The notes: generated by a model not told the origin, from the letters alone. A stretch of 64,000 nt of DNA from Microbacterium luteolum (GCF_039533965.1 NZ_BAAAUN010000001.1:1338950-1402949); one strand, 5' to 3'; shown: positions 18,693 to 29,623, counted from the first letter of the stretch. Numbers and translations: made by a program.

Positions 18693-20507
18693 CTAGACCA
18701 GGGTCCCCTGCCACGCCGCGTGCAGCTGCGCGAACTTGCCGGTGCCGCCGATGAGCGCCGCCGGGGCGTCGTCCTCGATGATCCGCCCGTGCTCCATCAC
18801 CAGCACCCGGTCGGCGATCGCGACCGTCGAGAGCCGGTGCGCGATGATGATCGCGGTGCGGTCCTTGAGCAGGGTCTGCAGCGCGTCCTGGATCAGGCGC
18901 TCCGACGGGATGTCCAGCGAGGCCGTGGCCTCGTCGAGGATCAGCACCGCCGGATCGGCGAGGAACGCCCGAGCGAAGGAGATCAGCTGGCGCTGACCCG
19001 CCGAGACGCGGCCGCCGCGCTTGTTGACGTCGGAGCCGTAGCCGTCGGGCAGCGACGAGATGAACTCGTCCGCACCGACAGCGCGTGCCGCCGCTCGGAT
19101 CTCCTCGAGCGTCGCGTCGGGCTTGCCCAGAGCGATGTTGTCGGCGACCGTCCCGCTGAACAGGTAGGCCTCCTGCGTGACCATGACGATCGCGCGGCGC
19201 AGGTCCTTCGGGTGCAGCGAGCGCAGGTCGACGCGGTCGAGCGTCACATGCCCCTCCGACGGGTCGTAGAAACGCGAGATGAGCTTGGCGAGGGTGGACT
19301 TTCCCGCACCCGTCGTGCCGACGAGCGCGATCGTCTGACCCGCGGGGATGTCGAGCGAGAAGTTCGGGAGGATGGTCTTCTCGCCGTTGTAGCCGAAGGT
19401 CACCTCGTCGAACGTCACATGCCCGCGGGACTCCCACAGGTCGACGGGCTTCTCGGGGTCCGGAACCGTCGGCACCTCCTCGAGCACGCCCGACACCTTC
19501 TCCAGCGCGGCCGTGGCCGACTGGTAGGAGTTCAGGAACATCGCGATCTCCTGCATGGGCGCGAAGAAGTTGCGCACGTACAGCACGGCCGACAGCAGCA
19601 CGCCCACGGTGAGTGCTCCGTCGGAGACGCGGATGCCGCCCCAGAGCACCACGATGCCGAGCACCAGCGCTGCGACGCCCATGAGTCCGGGCTCGAACGT
19701 GCCGAACAGCAGCATCGACCGGCGGTTGACGTCGCGGTAGTCGCCGGCGACGTCCTGGAACGCCTTGTCGTTGCGCGGCTCCTTGCGGAACGCCTTCACG
19801 GCGCGGATGCCGGTCATCGTCTCGACGAACTGCACGATCACCTTCGCGCTGATGACGCGCGATTCGCGGTAGACCAGCTGCGAGCGCGAGTAGAACCAGC
19901 GCATCAGGAAGAACAGCGGGATGCCGCCGATCGCGAGGATCAGGCCCGACTGCCAGTCCCAGAAGCACAGGGCGATGAACGTGAAGAGGCCGAAGAGCAC
20001 GCCGGAGACGAGCTCGTTCAGCCCGCCGTCGAGCAGCTCCTTGATCGAGTCGAGGTCACTGGTCTGGCGCGAGATGATGCGACCGGACGTGTACGACTCG
20101 TGGAACTCCAGGCTCAGGCGCTGAGTGTGCAGGAAGATGCGCTTGCGCAGATCGAGCAGCACGGCCTGCGTGAGCTTGGCGGCGATGATCACGTACCACG
20201 CGATCAGGATCGACGCGAACAGGCCCGCGAGCAGGTAGATGCCGCCGACCATGAAGGTCGGCATCCAATCGGCGTCGTTCAGCACCGCAGGGAGGGCACG
20301 GTCGAGTCCGATGCTGATCAGGATCGGACCGGCGACCTGCAGAGCGGTCGAGACCACCAGCACCGCGGCGGCCAGCACGATCTGCGGCTTCAGCGGGCGC
20401 ACCAGCGATCCGAGCAGACGCAGGGACCGACGACGGATCTCCTTGCTCTCCTCGCGGGTGTACTGGGAACGATCCTCGTTCTGCGTTCCGGTGACGGCGG
20501 AGCTCAT
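18693..20507 (-). CDS. Multidrug ABC exporter half-transporter, canonical ATPase subunit (BmrD/TM288-like)
   Basis: 604 aa: six membrane helices then a nucleotide-binding domain with Walker A (GTTGAGKST) and Walker B LILDEAT with the catalytic glutamate. The signature motif is VSAGQ rather than LSGGQ. Together with the degenerate Walker B of its partner, this is the hallmark of asymmetric heterodimeric exporters (TM287/288, LmrCD, BmrCD), in which this is the subunit carrying the catalytic Glu. Starts at ATG 20507, overlapping the partner's stop by 4 bp. Likely exports drugs or lipids from the inner leaflet; the substrate is not deducible. The region after the stop holds repeat copy B. Confidence 0.88.
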   Translation of the reverse strand: MSSAVTGTQNEDRSQYTREESKEIRRRSLRLLGSLVRPLKPQIVLAAAVLVVSTALQVAGPILISIGLDRALPAVLNDADWMPTFMVGGIYLLAGLFASILIAWYVIIAAKLTQAVLLDLRKRIFLHTQRLSLEFHESYTSGRIISRQTSDLDSIKELLDGGLNELVSGVLFGLFTFIALCFWDWQSGLILAIGGIPLFFLMRWFYSRSQLVYRESRVISAKVIVQFVETMTGIRAVKAFRKEPRNDKAFQDVAGDYRDVNRRSMLLFGTFEPGLMGVAALVLGIVVLWGGIRVSDGALTVGVLLSAVLYVRNFFAPMQEIAMFLNSYQSATAALEKVSGVLEEVPTVPDPEKPVDLWESRGHVTFDEVTFGYNGEKTILPNFSLDIPAGQTIALVGTTGAGKSTLAKLISRFYDPSEGHVTLDRVDLRSLHPKDLRRAIVMVTQEAYLFSGTVADNIALGKPDATLEEIRAAARAVGADEFISSLPDGYGSDVNKRGGRVSAGQRQLISFARAFLADPAVLILDEATASLDIPSERLIQDALQTLLKDRTAIIIAHRLSTVAIADRVLVMEHGRIIEDDAPAALIGGTGKFAQLHAAWQGTLV

Positions 20508-22450
20508 CGCTGCACCTCCTTGTCCATTTCGGTTGCTGAGCCCGACGAAGCATCATCGGAAGCCGACATCCTGAGGCCTTCGCGGACCTCTTCGTCGACC
20601 TCGCGCTCTTCGTCGCGGATGATCGGGATCGATCCTGTGCGCGCTGCTTCCTCCGCCTCCAAGCTGGAGATGACGTGACGGTAGTGGCGGCTCGTCTTCA
20701 GCAGTTCGGAGTGGGTGCCCACGGCCGTCACCCGCCCGGCTTCGAGCAGAGCGACGCGATCGGCGAGCGCGACCGTCGAGGGACGATGCGCCACGATCAT
20801 CGCCGTGGTGTCGGCGAGGACATGCCGGAGCGCCTCTTCCACGAGCGCCTCGGTGTCCACGTCGAGTGCGGACAGCGGATCGTCGAGCACGAGCACCTTC
20901 GGCTTCGCCGCCACTGCACGGGCGAGGGCGAGCCGCTGACGCTGGCCACCGGAGAGGCTGAGCCCCTCCTCGCCGATCACGGTGTCGACGCCGTCGGGCA
21001 AGGAGTCCACGAATGCCGCCTGGGCGACATCCAGCGCTTCGCGCAGCGCGCGTTCGCCCTCTTCGCTGTGCACGTCGAGGTCGGCGCGGCCGAGGAGCAC
21101 GTTCTCGCGAACGGTCGCCGAGAAGAGCGTCGCGTCCTCGAAAGCCATGGCGATGTGCTGCCGCAGCTCGGCGAGCGGAAGATCGCGCACGTCGACGCCG
21201 TCGAGCGTGACTCTGCCGCCGGTCACGTCGTACAGACGCGTGGGCAGGGTCGTCAGCGTCGTCTTGCCGCTGCCGGTGAGACCGACCAGCGCCATCGTCT
21301 CGCCCGGGCGCAGCACCAGGTCGATGCCGTCGAGCAGGTCGCGTTCGTGCGCACCCGCGTCCTGGTAGCGGAAGTGCGCCGCCTCGAAGGCGAGCTCACC
21401 GCGCGGGTTCTCGATGTGCACCGGGTTCTCCGGGTCGGTGATCGTATTGATCTCGGAGAAGATGTCGAACACGCGGTCGGTCGCCGTGCGGGCGTCGAGC
21501 ATGAACGAGAACAGGAACCCGATGGACTCGATCGGCCAGCGCAGCACCACGGCCATGGCGAAGAACGCGAACAGCTGAGCCTCATCGATGGCGCCCTGCG
21601 AGATCAGCCAGATTCCGGACATCAGGCTGACACCGAAGGCGATCTGGGGCATCAGGTCGAGCCAGAACCAGATCGACGAGATCGCACGGGCCTTGCTCAT
21701 CTCGGTCTCGCGCAGCGTCTCAGCCTGGCGGCTGAAGCGGCTCAGGGCGTGCTTGCCGCGCCCGAAGGCCTTCAGCACACGGATGCCGTGGACACTCTCC
21801 TCGACGCTGGTCGCCAGGTCGCCTGCCTGATCCTGGCTGCGACGGGTGAGCGCGCCGTAGCGCTTCTCGAACAGGTATCCGCGCACCCACAGCGGGATGG
21901 CGGTGACGAGGAAGATGGTGCCGAGCAGCCAGTGCCAGCGGAAGAGCAGCACCGATCCGATGGCGATCGTGAGGATGTTCACGACGAGCAGCACGAGGCC
22001 GAACGCGAGCCAGCGGCGGATGAGTCCGATGTCCTGCATCATGCGGCTGAGCAGCTGACCCGACTGCCAGCGGTCGTGGAACGAGACCGGCAGAGTCTGC
22101 AGGCGCGAGTAGAGGGTCGTGCGCATCTGGTACTCGACCTCGGTGGCCGGGTTCAGCACGAACTGCCGGCGCAGCCACACCATCACGGCCTCGCCGAGGG
22201 CGAGGGCGAAGACGATGAGCGCACCGAAGACGATGACGCTGATCTCGCCGGACCGCACGGGTCCGCCGATGATCTGCTCGAGGACGATCGGGATCATCAG
22301 AGCGATGATCGCGGCGATGAGCGCACTGGCGGCACCGCCGGCGAGTCGCCAGATGACCGGCTTCACGAAGGGCTTCAGGCGCCACAGTGCGGCCGGAGTG
22401 GAGAGGGTGGAAGAGGGCGAGGTGTTCTGCGAGGAAGGCGAGGAAGACAT
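20504..22450 (-). CDS. Multidrug ABC exporter half-transporter, degenerate-site subunit (BmrC/TM287-like)
   Basis: 648 aa from ATG 22450 (TCTGAGAG upstream). Six membrane helices and a nucleotide-binding domain with Walker A (GLTGSGKTT), canonical LSGGQ, and Walker B ending LVLDDP, where aspartate replaces the catalytic glutamate. That change marks the degenerate half of a heterodimeric exporter; the next gene supplies the canonical half. The C-terminal tail DDASSGSAT is encoded by a dispersed repeat (20531-20554). Upstream lie a promoter, a 21-codon ORF with a strong ribosome site and a nested hairpin, the same order as Bacillus bmrB-bmrC-bmrD, so drug-induced attenuation is likely. Confidence 0.88.
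   Translation of the reverse strand: MSSSPSSQNTSPSSTLSTPAALWRLKPFVKPVIWRLAGGAASALIAAIIALMIPIVLEQIIGGPVRSGEISVIVFGALIVFALALGEAVMVWLRRQFVLNPATEVEYQMRTTLYSRLQTLPVSFHDRWQSGQLLSRMMQDIGLIRRWLAFGLVLLVVNILTIAIGSVLLFRWHWLLGTIFLVTAIPLWVRGYLFEKRYGALTRRSQDQAGDLATSVEESVHGIRVLKAFGRGKHALSRFSRQAETLRETEMSKARAISSIWFWLDLMPQIAFGVSLMSGIWLISQGAIDEAQLFAFFAMAVVLRWPIESIGFLFSFMLDARTATDRVFDIFSEINTITDPENPVHIENPRGELAFEAAHFRYQDAGAHERDLLDGIDLVLRPGETMALVGLTGSGKTTLTTLPTRLYDVTGGRVTLDGVDVRDLPLAELRQHIAMAFEDATLFSATVRENVLLGRADLDVHSEEGERALREALDVAQAAFVDSLPDGVDTVIGEEGLSLSGGQRQRLALARAVAAKPKVLVLDDPLSALDVDTEALVEEALRHVLADTTAMIVAHRPSTVALADRVALLEAGRVTAVGTHSELLKTSRHYRHVISSLEAEEAARTGSIPIIRDEEREVDEEVREGLRMSASDDASSGSATEMDKEVQR
20531..20554 (-). 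repeat. Short dispersed repeat inside the ABC gene 3' end
   Basis: Reads GGTTGCTGAGC-CCGACGAAGC on the plus strand. On the minus strand it is translated as DASSGSAT near the C-terminus of the degenerate ABC subunit. Related copies are at 58359-58382 and, in a longer form, at 32474-32518. Confidence 0.6.
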
Positions 22451-22495
22451 GTCTCTCAGATGAGTTTCGTATGGAAAAAACAGTTGCGGAGGGGA

Positions 22496-22531
22496 CGGAT
22501 GACAGCGCGGACTCTCCGAGTCCGGCATCCG
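22496..22531 (-). promoter_or_regulatory. Nested hairpin in the leader of the ABC exporter operon
   Basis: Inner stem CGGACTC/GAGTCCG (22508-22514 with 22518-22524, 3-nt loop) lies inside an outer stem CGGATG/CATCCG (22496-22501 with 22526-22531). It is between the leader ORF stop and the ABC start. A run of six T on the minus strand (22480-22475) follows 15 nt later. Candidate attenuator; no fold was computed. Confidence 0.45.
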
Positions 22532-22548
22532 TTGCGAGAGAGGCGGCT

Positions 22549-22614
22549 CTAGATGAGCGGACGCACCGGGGTCGAGCCGAGAGCGTCGATCCGCACAGCG
22601 GCGATCGTGGTCAT
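22549..22614 (-). CDS. 21-aa leader peptide upstream of the ABC exporter
   Basis: ATG 22614 has an excellent ribosome site, AGGAGG, 5 nt upstream, far better than that of the ABC gene itself. The peptide reads [13 protein letters not shown] then STPVRPLI and stops at 22549. It lies about 47 nt after a predicted transcription start and 98 nt before the ABC ATG, with a nested hairpin between them. The arrangement fits a regulatory leader whose stalled translation by an antibiotic alters transcription or translation of the exporter, as for bmrB before bmrCD. A real small protein of other function is possible. Confidence 0.6.
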   Translation of the reverse strand: MTTIAAVRIDALGSTPVRPLI

Positions 22615-22667
22615 GATGTCCTCCTCAGGGGCTCGGCGGCGTCGCCCGGTCGGCGCGACAGCCCACC

Positions 22668-22697
22668 AGCCTATTGCTGTGAACCAGCTGGACGCAA
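22668..22697 (-). promoter_or_regulatory. Promoter of the leader peptide and ABC exporter operon
   Basis: On the minus strand: TTGCGT (22697-22692), 18-nt spacer, TAGGCT (22673-22668). Transcription would start near 22661, leaving about 47 nt before the leader ORF start. Confidence 0.6.
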
Positions 22698-22738
22698 GAG
22701 TCATTCCCGATTCGCGGTTCGACTCTCGGCAGACACCG

Positions 22739-23788
22739 TCAGTGGCGCCCGGTGCGCCCCAGTTCTGCCAGCAGAAGGCGCTTCAGGTTGAGGCCGAGCA
22801 CGGCGAGGATGTCGTCCTCGCCCCATCCACGCCGCAGCAGCGCCTCGGTGACGAGCGGCAGCCCGGTCGGACCTTCGAGTCCCGGGATGTAGCAGTCGAC
22901 CGGCACGCCTTCGACCAGCTCCTCCACACAGCACGGCGCCGTCGTGTCTTCGAGTACCTCGCGGACGAAGTCGGGGCCCATGCCGACATGCTCGATGCCG
23001 GCGACCGAGACGACGTGCTCGAGATGGTCGACGACCGTGTCGAGCGTGTGGGTGTCTGCGTGCAGGTAGGAGGCGAAGAAGTTGACGCAGACCACACCGC
23101 CGCCGGCCGCGATCCCGGCGATCTGCTCGTCGGTGAGGTTGCGATGGTGGTCGAACAGTGCTCGCGCCGAGGAATGGGACGCGATGACGGGGCGGGTGGC
23201 GAGCTCCAGCACATGATCGACGCCGGCGGCGCCGAGGTGGCTCACGTCGAAGATCATCCCCATCCGCTCCATCTCGGCGAAGGCGCGGATGCCGGGACGC
23301 GTGAGCCTGCTCCCCGCGGCATCCTCTCCGCTGCCGTCGGCGAACGCGCTGCGCCCGAAGTGGGCGACCGAGCCCACGCGCACGCCGAGGCGGTGCACGG
23401 TCTCGAGCAGCTCGACGTCTTCGGCGATACCCGGCATGCCCTCGAGTGCGAGCACGAGCGCGATGCGCCCTTCGGCGATCACACGTTCGATGTCGTCGCC
23501 TGTGACGCAGAGCGTCACGGCATCCGCGTTCCCCTCGGCGAGGCGGTGTGCGGCCTCGATCATCCGCAGCGTGCGTCGCAGGGCACCTTCGGGGCGATAG
23601 AACTCGTCGATGAAGACGGGGAGGATCTGGAGCTCGACACCGCCGGCCTGCAGCTGCGGAAGCCACTGCCTGCGGAAGAACGACGCCCACTCGTCCGACG
23701 GCCGAGTCGCGACCGCGCAGAGCAGGTCATTGTGCGCGTCGGCGACGAGAGCGCTGCGGTGCAGCGCGGCTGCTCGGTTATCGGTCAT
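22739..23788 (-). CDS. M19 family membrane-type dipeptidase
   Basis: 349 aa from ATG 23788. Zinc dipeptidase of the renal-dipeptidase family, which hydrolyses dipeptides and often accepts a C-terminal D-residue. Metal ligands are visible in DAHND (H19, D21), a middle glutamate (ALEGM), DVSHLG and the ASHSSARA segment; GMGPDF near residue 260 is also typical. No signal peptide, so probably cytoplasmic. The start has no ribosome site but CAGGAT exactly 6 nt upstream, suggesting a leaderless mRNA. The gene ends just inside the divergent upstream region of the ABC exporter. Its role with D-amino acids is only a family-level inference. Confidence 0.88.
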   Translation of the reverse strand: MTDNRAAALHRSALVADAHNDLLCAVATRPSDEWASFFRRQWLPQLQAGGVELQILPVFIDEFYRPEGALRRTLRMIEAAHRLAEGNADAVTLCVTGDDIERVIAEGRIALVLALEGMPGIAEDVELLETVHRLGVRVGSVAHFGRSAFADGSGEDAAGSRLTRPGIRAFAEMERMGMIFDVSHLGAAGVDHVLELATRPVIASHSSARALFDHHRNLTDEQIAGIAAGGGVVCVNFFASYLHADTHTLDTVVDHLEHVVSVAGIEHVGMGPDFVREVLEDTTAPCCVEELVEGVPVDCYIPGLEGPTGLPLVTEALLRRGWGEDDILAVLGLNLKRLLLAELGRTGRH

Positions 23789-23871
23789 GCGCCCATCCTG
23801 CCGCCCCGGGCCGCCCGATCCGGGCATATCGCCCGAACGGCGCGAGAAGTAACGTGATCGTCACGCAGATC

Positions 23872-24369
23872 TCAGCGTGCGGAGGACTCTCGGGCCAGCA
23901 GGCTCTCCTTCACCGGGAGCCCCCATGCGAAGCCGCCGAGGGAGCCGTCGGTGCGCAGCACCCGGTGGCACGGCACGAACAGCGCCGGTGCGTTGCGCGC
24001 GCAGATGGATGCCGCGGCCCGCACGGCACGCGGGTTGCCCAATCGTGCCGCGAACGAGGTGTAGGTCAGGGGCTCCCCCGCGTCGATCGCTCGCAGCTCG
24101 GCCCAGCCGGCGAGCTGCAGCGCCGTTCCGGTCTGCTTCACGGCGACCGCGTCGATCGCGGAGAGGTCCCCCGCATAGTAGGCGAGGGCCGCAGCGGCGG
24201 CATCCGTCTCTCCCTCGCGGATCGCTTCAGGACGAGCGGAGGCTGCCAGCCGGTCGACGATCGCGTCGGCGTCGGCCGTCCAGCCGGACGAGAGCACGCG
24301 CTGCCGGTCGTCGACGAGGATCGTGAAGGCGCCGTCGGCGGTGTCGATGGTCTGGATGATGGCGGTCAT
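23872..24369 (-). CDS. ogt: Methylated-DNA--protein-cysteine methyltransferase
   Basis: 165 aa. Repairs O6-methylguanine by irreversible transfer of the methyl group to C134 in the VPCHRV motif; the helix-turn-helix segment PRAVRAAA and [14 protein letters not shown] near the end complete the signature. Start ATG 24369 overlaps the stop of the Ada-AlkA gene by 4 bp (ATGA), so the two form an alkylation-damage operon. No separate promoter seen. Confidence 0.92.
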   Translation of the reverse strand: MTAIIQTIDTADGAFTILVDDRQRVLSSGWTADADAIVDRLAASARPEAIREGETDAAAAALAYYAGDLSAIDAVAVKQTGTALQLAGWAELRAIDAGEPLTYTSFAARLGNPRAVRAAASICARNAPALFVPCHRVLRTDGSLGGFAWGLPVKESLLARESSAR

Positions 24370-25856
24370 GATGTCTCCTTCGAAGTGACGGTTCGGGTGA
24401 TGCGCGCGGGGCGGACCGGTGCGGCTCGCCAGAGATGCGCGCTGAGGTAACTGCGCCAGGGGGCGGTGCGCTCCGCCCAGGCGATGAGGGGCTTGGGGTC
24501 GCCCGGAAGCCCGGATGCCGCCGCGCCGGCGCGCAGAGCGACGTCTCCCGGCAGCAGGATGTCGGGGTCGCCGAGCACGCGCATGCGCACGTAGTCGGCG
24601 GTCCACGGACCGATTCCCGGCATCGCGAGCAGGGCGGCGCGCTGTTCGGCGCCGTCGTCACCGACCGTGAGGCGCAGGGATCCGTCGGCGAGGGCCGCCG
24701 CGGCACCGGTGATGGCGCGGATCCGGGCCGCGGGGCCACGGAGCACCTCGGCGCCGCGCTCGGCGATCGCCGCCATCGTCGGGAAGAGCAGGCCGTTCTC
24801 CGTGCGCTCCCCCAGCGCCTCGGCGAGTCCGCTGAGCGCGGTGCGTGCGGCCACGACGGTGATCTGCTGGCCGATCATCGCGCGGATCAGCATCTCGTGC
24901 GGATCGGCGGATCCCGGCACCCGGATGCCGGGCGTGCGAGCGACGAGCGGGACCAGCTCGGGATGTGCGGCGAGGGCTTCGTCGATGGCGATCGGGTCGG
25001 CGTCGAGGTCGAAGATGCGGCGGACGGTCGCGACGAGCGGTGCGAGGTCGCCGAGCTGGGCGACGCGGGCCCGCAGATGCAGGCGCTCAGCGGCATCCTG
25101 ACGCACCTCGAACCAGGCCGGCCCTCCGGCCATGCGCAGGTGTCGGGAGAAGGAGGTGGGTGTCGCCTCCTCGACCCCCGGCAGCGCGCGCGCCGTCATC
25201 CAGGCGAAGATGCCGCCGGCGTCGAGCGGGCCGCGGTACGGCAGCACGAGGTCGATCACGCCCGGCGCGACCTCGATGCCGGACGACCGGCGGCGCGCCC
25301 GCACTTCGCCCGGCGTGAGTCCGAACACCTCGCGGATCGTGTCGTTGCCCTGCCGGATGCTCGCGAAGCCCGCCGAGAACGCGACGTCGGAGATCGGCAT
25401 GTCGGTGCCGACGAGCAGCATGCGAGCGGTGTGGGCCCGGTGCGCCCTGGCGAGCGCGAGGGGGCCCGCACCCAGCTCGGCGCTGAGAAGGCGCGTGAGA
25501 TGGCGCGAGGAGTATCCGAGCCGTGCGGCGAGCCCCGGCACTCCCTCGCGCTCGATCACGCCGTCAGCGATCAGACGCATCGCCCTGGCCGCCGTGTCGC
25601 CGCGCACATTCCAGGCGGGCGAACCGGGAGCCGCCTCCGGCAGGCATCTCTTGCAGGCGCGGTACCCGGCTTCGTGGGCGGCCGCACTCGTCGGATAGAA
25701 CGTGACGTTCTGCGGTTTCGGCGTGCGTGCGGGGCAGCTCGGCCGGCAGTAGATACCGGTCGAGCGCACCGCCGTCACGAACTGCCCGTCGAAGCGCGTG
25801 TCACGGGCGTTGATCGCCCGATAGCGTTCGTCGAAGTCGGTCAGGGGGAGGCTCAT
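24366..25856 (-). CDS. alkA: Ada-type regulator fused to AlkA DNA-3-methyladenine glycosylase
   Basis: 496 aa fusion. Residues 1-75: Ada metal-binding domain with C37, C41, C68 and C71; C37 corresponds to the cysteine that takes methyl from DNA phosphotriesters and turns Ada into an activator. Residues 85-185: AraC-type DNA-binding domain. Residues 195-480: AlkA glycosylase with helix-hairpin-helix [14 protein letters not shown] and the catalytic aspartate in LLPGD. It therefore senses methylation and excises methylated bases, and probably activates its own operon. The ATG at 25856 has CAGAGT 6 nt upstream and no ribosome site. The O6-methylguanine methyltransferase is encoded by the overlapping next gene. 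Confidence 0.93.
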   Translation of the reverse strand: MSLPLTDFDERYRAINARDTRFDGQFVTAVRSTGIYCRPSCPARTPKPQNVTFYPTSAAAHEAGYRACKRCLPEAAPGSPAWNVRGDTAARAMRLIADGVIEREGVPGLAARLGYSSRHLTRLLSAELGAGPLALARAHRAHTARMLLVGTDMPISDVAFSAGFASIRQGNDTIREVFGLTPGEVRARRRSSGIEVAPGVIDLVLPYRGPLDAGGIFAWMTARALPGVEEATPTSFSRHLRMAGGPAWFEVRQDAAERLHLRARVAQLGDLAPLVATVRRIFDLDADPIAIDEALAAHPELVPLVARTPGIRVPGSADPHEMLIRAMIGQQITVVAARTALSGLAEALGERTENGLLFPTMAAIAERGAEVLRGPAARIRAITGAAAALADGSLRLTVGDDGAEQRAALLAMPGIGPWTADYVRMRVLGDPDILLPGDVALRAGAAASGLPGDPKPLIAWAERTAPWRSYLSAHLWRAAPVRPARITRTVTSKETS

Positions 25857-25924
25857 GCCCCCACTCTGTCACGACCCGCCGACATCGACTGGCGGGAATC
25901 GGACATCGCTGTGGATGCCCCGGA

Positions 25925-27532
25925 TCAGTGGAAGAAGTGACGCTCTCCGGTGAAGAACATCGTCACGCCGGCCTTGCGCGCGGCGTCGACGACCTCCTCG
26001 TCGCGCACCGAGCCACCCGGCTGCACGATGGCCGTGACACCGGCATCGATGAGCACCTGGGCGCCGTCCGCGAACGGGAAGAACGCGTCGGATGCCGCGA
26101 CCGATCCGGCTGCGCGATCTCCCGCACGCTCGACCGCCAGGCGGCACGAGTCGACCCGGTTGACCTGGCCCATGCCGACGCCGACCGTGGCGTTGTCCTT
26201 CGCGAGCACGATCGCGTTCGACTTCACGGCGCGGCAGGCCTTCCACGCGAAGATGAAGTTCACCATCTCCTCGTCGGTCGGACGCTCGCCCGAGACGAGC
26301 TCCCAGTTCTTCGCGACCGACACGATGTCGTCGGGGAAGCGGTCCGCGTCCTGCAGCAGCAGGCCGCCGGAGACCAGGCGCACGTCCATCCGCTCCTGCT
26401 GCCAGTCCTCCGGCAGCTGCAGCAGACGGAGGTTCTTCTTCGCCTTGAACACCTCGAGCGCCGCCGGCTCGAACGACGGCGCGACGATCACCTCGGTGAA
26501 GATGTCCTTCAGGTTCTCGGCCATCTTGAGGGTCACGGTGCCGTTGGCGGCGATCACGCCGCCGTACGCCGACACCGGGTCGCACTCGTGCGCGCGCAGG
26601 TGGGCGCTCGCGATCGGGTCGAGGGCGTTCGGTGCCGTCGTGGCGATGCCGCAGGGGTTCGCGTGCTTGATGATCGCGACGGCCGGCTTCACCATGTCGT
26701 AGGCGGCGCGCAGCGCGGCATCCGCGTCGACGTAGTTGTTGTAGGACATCTCCTTGCCCTGCAGCTGCATGGCCTGTGCGATGCCGTGGCCGCCGGCGCG
26801 CGTGTAGATCGCGGCGCGCTGGTGCGAGTTCTCGCCGTAGCGCAGGGTCGCGAGGCGCTCGGCCTGGATCGTCAGGTGCACCGGCAGATCGCCCGCCTCG
26901 GCGAGGGTGCCCTCGGCGAACCACTGCGCGACGGCCGTGTCGTAGGAGGCGGTGTGCGCGAAGGCCCGGGCGGCGAGTTCGCGGCGCTGGGACAGGGATG
27001 TCCCTCCTTCGCCGATCGCCGCGACGACCGCGGGGTACGACTGCGGCGAGACCACGATCGCGACGTTGGCGTGGTTCTTCGCCGCGGCGCGCACCATCGC
27101 GGGTCCGCCGATGTCGATCTGCTCGACGACGTCGTCGCCGACCGCGCCGGAGGCGACGGTCTCGACGAACGGGTAGAGGTTCACCACGACGAGCTCGAAC
27201 GGGGCGATGTCGAGCTCGGACAGCTGGCGCTCGTGATCCTCGAGGCGGAGGTCGGCGAGCAGGCCGCCGTGGACCTTCGGGTGCAGCGTCTTCACGCGTC
27301 CGTCCAGCATCTCCGCGACGCCGGTGACGGCGGCGACGTCGGTGACCTCGAAGCCCGCGTCGCGGATCGTCGCTGCCGTCGATCCGGTCGAGACGATCTC
27401 CACCCCGGCCGCGGCCAGCGCTTCGGCGAGCACGAGCAGATCGGTCTTGTCGCTCACCGAGACGAGCGCGCGCCGGATCGGCACGGTGTCGCGGTCGCGG
27501 TAGAGCGAGGGGTCGTGGCGGGGGCCGGCCAT
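25925..27532 (-). CDS. purH: Bifunctional AICAR formyltransferase / IMP cyclohydrolase
   Basis: 535 aa. Catalyses the last two steps of IMP synthesis. N-terminal cyclohydrolase domain ([31 protein letters not shown]) and C-terminal formyltransferase domain with the catalytic Lys-His in KHANPCG and terminal [16 protein letters not shown] is 6 nt before ATG 27532. Follows purN in the same direction with a 41-nt gap; the perM-purN-purH order is also found in mycobacteria, supporting both the identity and a shared operon. Confidence 0.97.
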   Translation of the reverse strand: MAGPRHDPSLYRDRDTVPIRRALVSVSDKTDLLVLAEALAAAGVEIVSTGSTAATIRDAGFEVTDVAAVTGVAEMLDGRVKTLHPKVHGGLLADLRLEDHERQLSELDIAPFELVVVNLYPFVETVASGAVGDDVVEQIDIGGPAMVRAAAKNHANVAIVVSPQSYPAVVAAIGEGGTSLSQRRELAARAFAHTASYDTAVAQWFAEGTLAEAGDLPVHLTIQAERLATLRYGENSHQRAAIYTRAGGHGIAQAMQLQGKEMSYNNYVDADAALRAAYDMVKPAVAIIKHANPCGIATTAPNALDPIASAHLRAHECDPVSAYGGVIAANGTVTLKMAENLKDIFTEVIVAPSFEPAALEVFKAKKNLRLLQLPEDWQQERMDVRLVSGGLLLQDADRFPDDIVSVAKNWELVSGERPTDEEMVNFIFAWKACRAVKSNAIVLAKDNATVGVGMGQVNRVDSCRLAVERAGDRAAGSVAASDAFFPFADGAQVLIDAGVTAIVQPGGSVRDEEVVDAARKAGVTMFFTGERHFFH

Positions 27533-27573
27533 GGTGGGCTCCTTCGTGCGTGAGGTGCGTCGGGTGGAAGCTG

Positions 27574-28161
27574 TCAGGGTGCGGGTGTCAGTGCGAGCTC
27601 GCCGGTGGCGATGGCGCGCACGACGTCGATGAGGAGTCGGCGTTCGACGGGTTTGATGCGTTCGTGCAGGCTGTGCTCGGTGTCACCGGGGAGGATCGGC
27701 ACGCGCTCCTGTGCGAGGATCGGTCCGGTGTCGACGCCGTCGTCGACCACGATGACGCTCGCGCCGGTCTGCTCGACGCCGGCGGCGAGGGCGTCGCGCA
27801 CGCCGTGGGCACCGGGGAACTCCGGGAGGAACGCGGGGTGGGTGTTGAGCAGTCGCGGCGAGTACTCGGCGACCAGCGCCGGCGGAAGCAGGCGCATGAG
27901 CCCGCTCAGCACCACCAGATCCGGACTCCACACGGCGAGCTGGCGGCCGAGCTCTTCGCCCCACGCCGCGCGGCTGTCGTGCTCGTGCCACGGAACGGTG
28001 AAGCTGGGGATGCCGAACTCCTCGGCGTGTGCCAGCCCGTCGGCTTCGCGGTCGGCACCGACCACGACGACCCTGGCGGGAAAATCGGGGTGACGAGCGG
28101 CCTCGAGGAGGGCGCGAAGGTTCGAGCCGGTGCCCGAGATGAGAACGGCGACCGTGAGCAC
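27574..28161 (-). CDS. purN: Phosphoribosylglycinamide formyltransferase
   Basis: 195 aa. Transfers formyl from 10-formyl-tetrahydrofolate to GAR in purine synthesis. Ribose-phosphate loop SGTGSNL at the start, catalytic Asn and His in [14 protein letters not shown], and the aspartate of DDGVDTGP are all present. Start GTG 28161 has TAGACT exactly 6 nt upstream and no ribosome site, so it likely begins a leaderless transcript that continues into purH. Confidence 0.96.
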   Translation of the reverse strand: MLTVAVLISGTGSNLRALLEAARHPDFPARVVVVGADREADGLAHAEEFGIPSFTVPWHEHDSRAAWGEELGRQLAVWSPDLVVLSGLMRLLPPALVAEYSPRLLNTHPAFLPEFPGAHGVRDALAAGVEQTGASVIVVDDGVDTGPILAQERVPILPGDTEHSLHERIKPVERRLLIDVVRAIATGELALTPAP

Positions 28162-28222
28162 GCGCCCAGTCTACCGGGGCGCAGGGCGTGCTCCCGCCCG
28201 GCATCCGTCGGCGTCGTCGTCG

Positions 28223-29623
28223 TCAGTCGAGACGGTCCGAGGGGTCGCGTTTCGGGATCACGAACCCACGGAGGTCGTCCAGCGGCGCCGTGTCGTCGAA
28301 GGAGGCGGGGCCGGGCGACCGTGCGGCATCGGATGCCGGCGCCGGGATGCCGTCGGCCTCTTCCACGAGGGGCTCGGCCGACATCTCGGCCAGCCACCGA
28401 TCGGTGCGCTCCTCCGCCAGCTCGTCGCGATGACGCGGCGACAGCAGCAGGATCGCGGCGCCGAGGAGCGCTTCGCCGCCCAGCGCGAGGGCGAACGGAA
28501 GCGGCGACGGCCCGACCTCCGCCAAACGGCCGGGTCCCATCGATCCGGAGGCGAGCACGGCGGCGAGAGCCGCGACCCCGGCGGTGACCGCGCCGATGCC
28601 GAGTGCGATGACGGTCCGCTGCGACATGCCCAGCGGGGTTCCCTCCCACACCAGGCGGGAGCGGACCACCCAGCCCGCGAACGCACCGGCGGCGATGGGG
28701 ACCAGCACGATGATCAGCATCCAGATCGAGCTGTTCTCCGGCAGCAGGCCGAAGACCGGGATGCCGGGCACCACGCCGAGCTGCGTGCCTGCCGGCGACA
28801 CCGCGGTCCCGGCGCCGACCGCGAAGCCGGGTCCCGCGATCCACGACGCCACCCACACGATCAGCGTCGGCAGGTAGACGAGCTGTCCCAGCGTCATGAC
28901 CGTCAGGCCGAGCACGTCGACGCGGGCCGCCTGGAACAGCGCGACGACCTCGCCTCCGCGCAGCGCGATCATCACGGCGAGCGCCGTCGCCGCAGCCCCC
29001 GTCACGGCCACGATGACGATGGCCGTGCCGCGCACGATCGCGGCAGGGACCGACGCCCAGTCCTCCCGGGCGTCGAGGGCGTCGTGGATGCGGTCCAGCA
29101 GGCCGCCGTCGCCCTCCTCCCAGGCGACGCGGACTCCGCCGCAGATCGCACCGACGAGGTACACCGCGGACGGAAGGAGGATCGCCAGGACCAAGGAGGT
29201 CCGCGCGGCCGCGAGTCCCGTGCTGAGGGCGACGCCGGTGGCGATCAGGGCGAACACGGCCGAGCCGGCGAGCGCGCCCAGGAGCCAGGCGCCGGCGTGC
29301 GCGGCGCGCGCTCCGGAGCGGGCGGCGAACAGCAGCGTGAACAGCAGGAATGCGAGCGGGGTGATCGAGACGGCGAAGCTCGCCGCTGCGGTCGGCAGGC
29401 CGAGCGCGACGATGAGCGTGTCGGGGATCGTCACGGCGAGCGGCACGCCGTGACCGAATTCCCACAGTGTGCCGGTGAGCGGCCAGAGCGCGCCCCAGTC
29501 CGCGGTGACGCCGAACGCGAGCGTCCAGAGCAGCGTCAACGGCGCCAGGAGCACGGCGAGGCCGACCGCGGCGGCGATGGCGGCGTCGAAGGCGGCGAGG
29601 AGCGCGACGAGGAGGCGTTGCAT
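28223..29623 (-). CDS. perM: PerM-like multi-pass membrane protein (DUF6350)
   Basis: 466 aa with about ten hydrophobic segments and a charged, proline-containing cytoplasmic tail from about residue 410. Assigned to the PerM/DUF6350 family on its membrane topology and on its place directly upstream of purN-purH, which matches the Rv0955-Rv0956-Rv0957 order of M. tuberculosis, where PerM takes part in cell division and persistence. A TAGTCT box lies 9 nt before the ATG, giving almost no leader. It is divergent from the purine permease gene. The molecular function is not visible from sequence. Confidence 0.75.
   Translation of the reverse strand: MQRLLVALLAAFDAAIAAAVGLAVLLAPLTLLWTLAFGVTADWGALWPLTGTLWEFGHGVPLAVTIPDTLIVALGLPTAAASFAVSITPLAFLLFTLLFAARSGARAAHAGAWLLGALAGSAVFALIATGVALSTGLAAARTSLVLAILLPSAVYLVGAICGGVRVAWEEGDGGLLDRIHDALDAREDWASVPAAIVRGTAIVIVAVTGAAATALAVMIALRGGEVVALFQAARVDVLGLTVMTLGQLVYLPTLIVWVASWIAGPGFAVGAGTAVSPAGTQLGVVPGIPVFGLLPENSSIWMLIIVLVPIAAGAFAGWVVRSRLVWEGTPLGMSQRTVIALGIGAVTAGVAALAAVLASGSMGPGRLAEVGPSPLPFALALGGEALLGAAILLLSPRHRDELAEERTDRWLAEMSAEPLVEEADGIPAPASDAARSPGPASFDDTAPLDDLRGFVIPKRDPSDRLD

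Noticed and set aside
22475..22480. T run on the minus strand as a full rho-independent terminator before the ABC genes
   Set aside because: The nearest stem ends about 15 nt before the T run, so a classical terminator is not supported by eye; kept only as part of an attenuation hypothesis.
27533..27573. Purine riboswitch before purH, purN or guaA
   Set aside because: The gaps are too short for an aptamer and purN and the guaA operon look leaderless.
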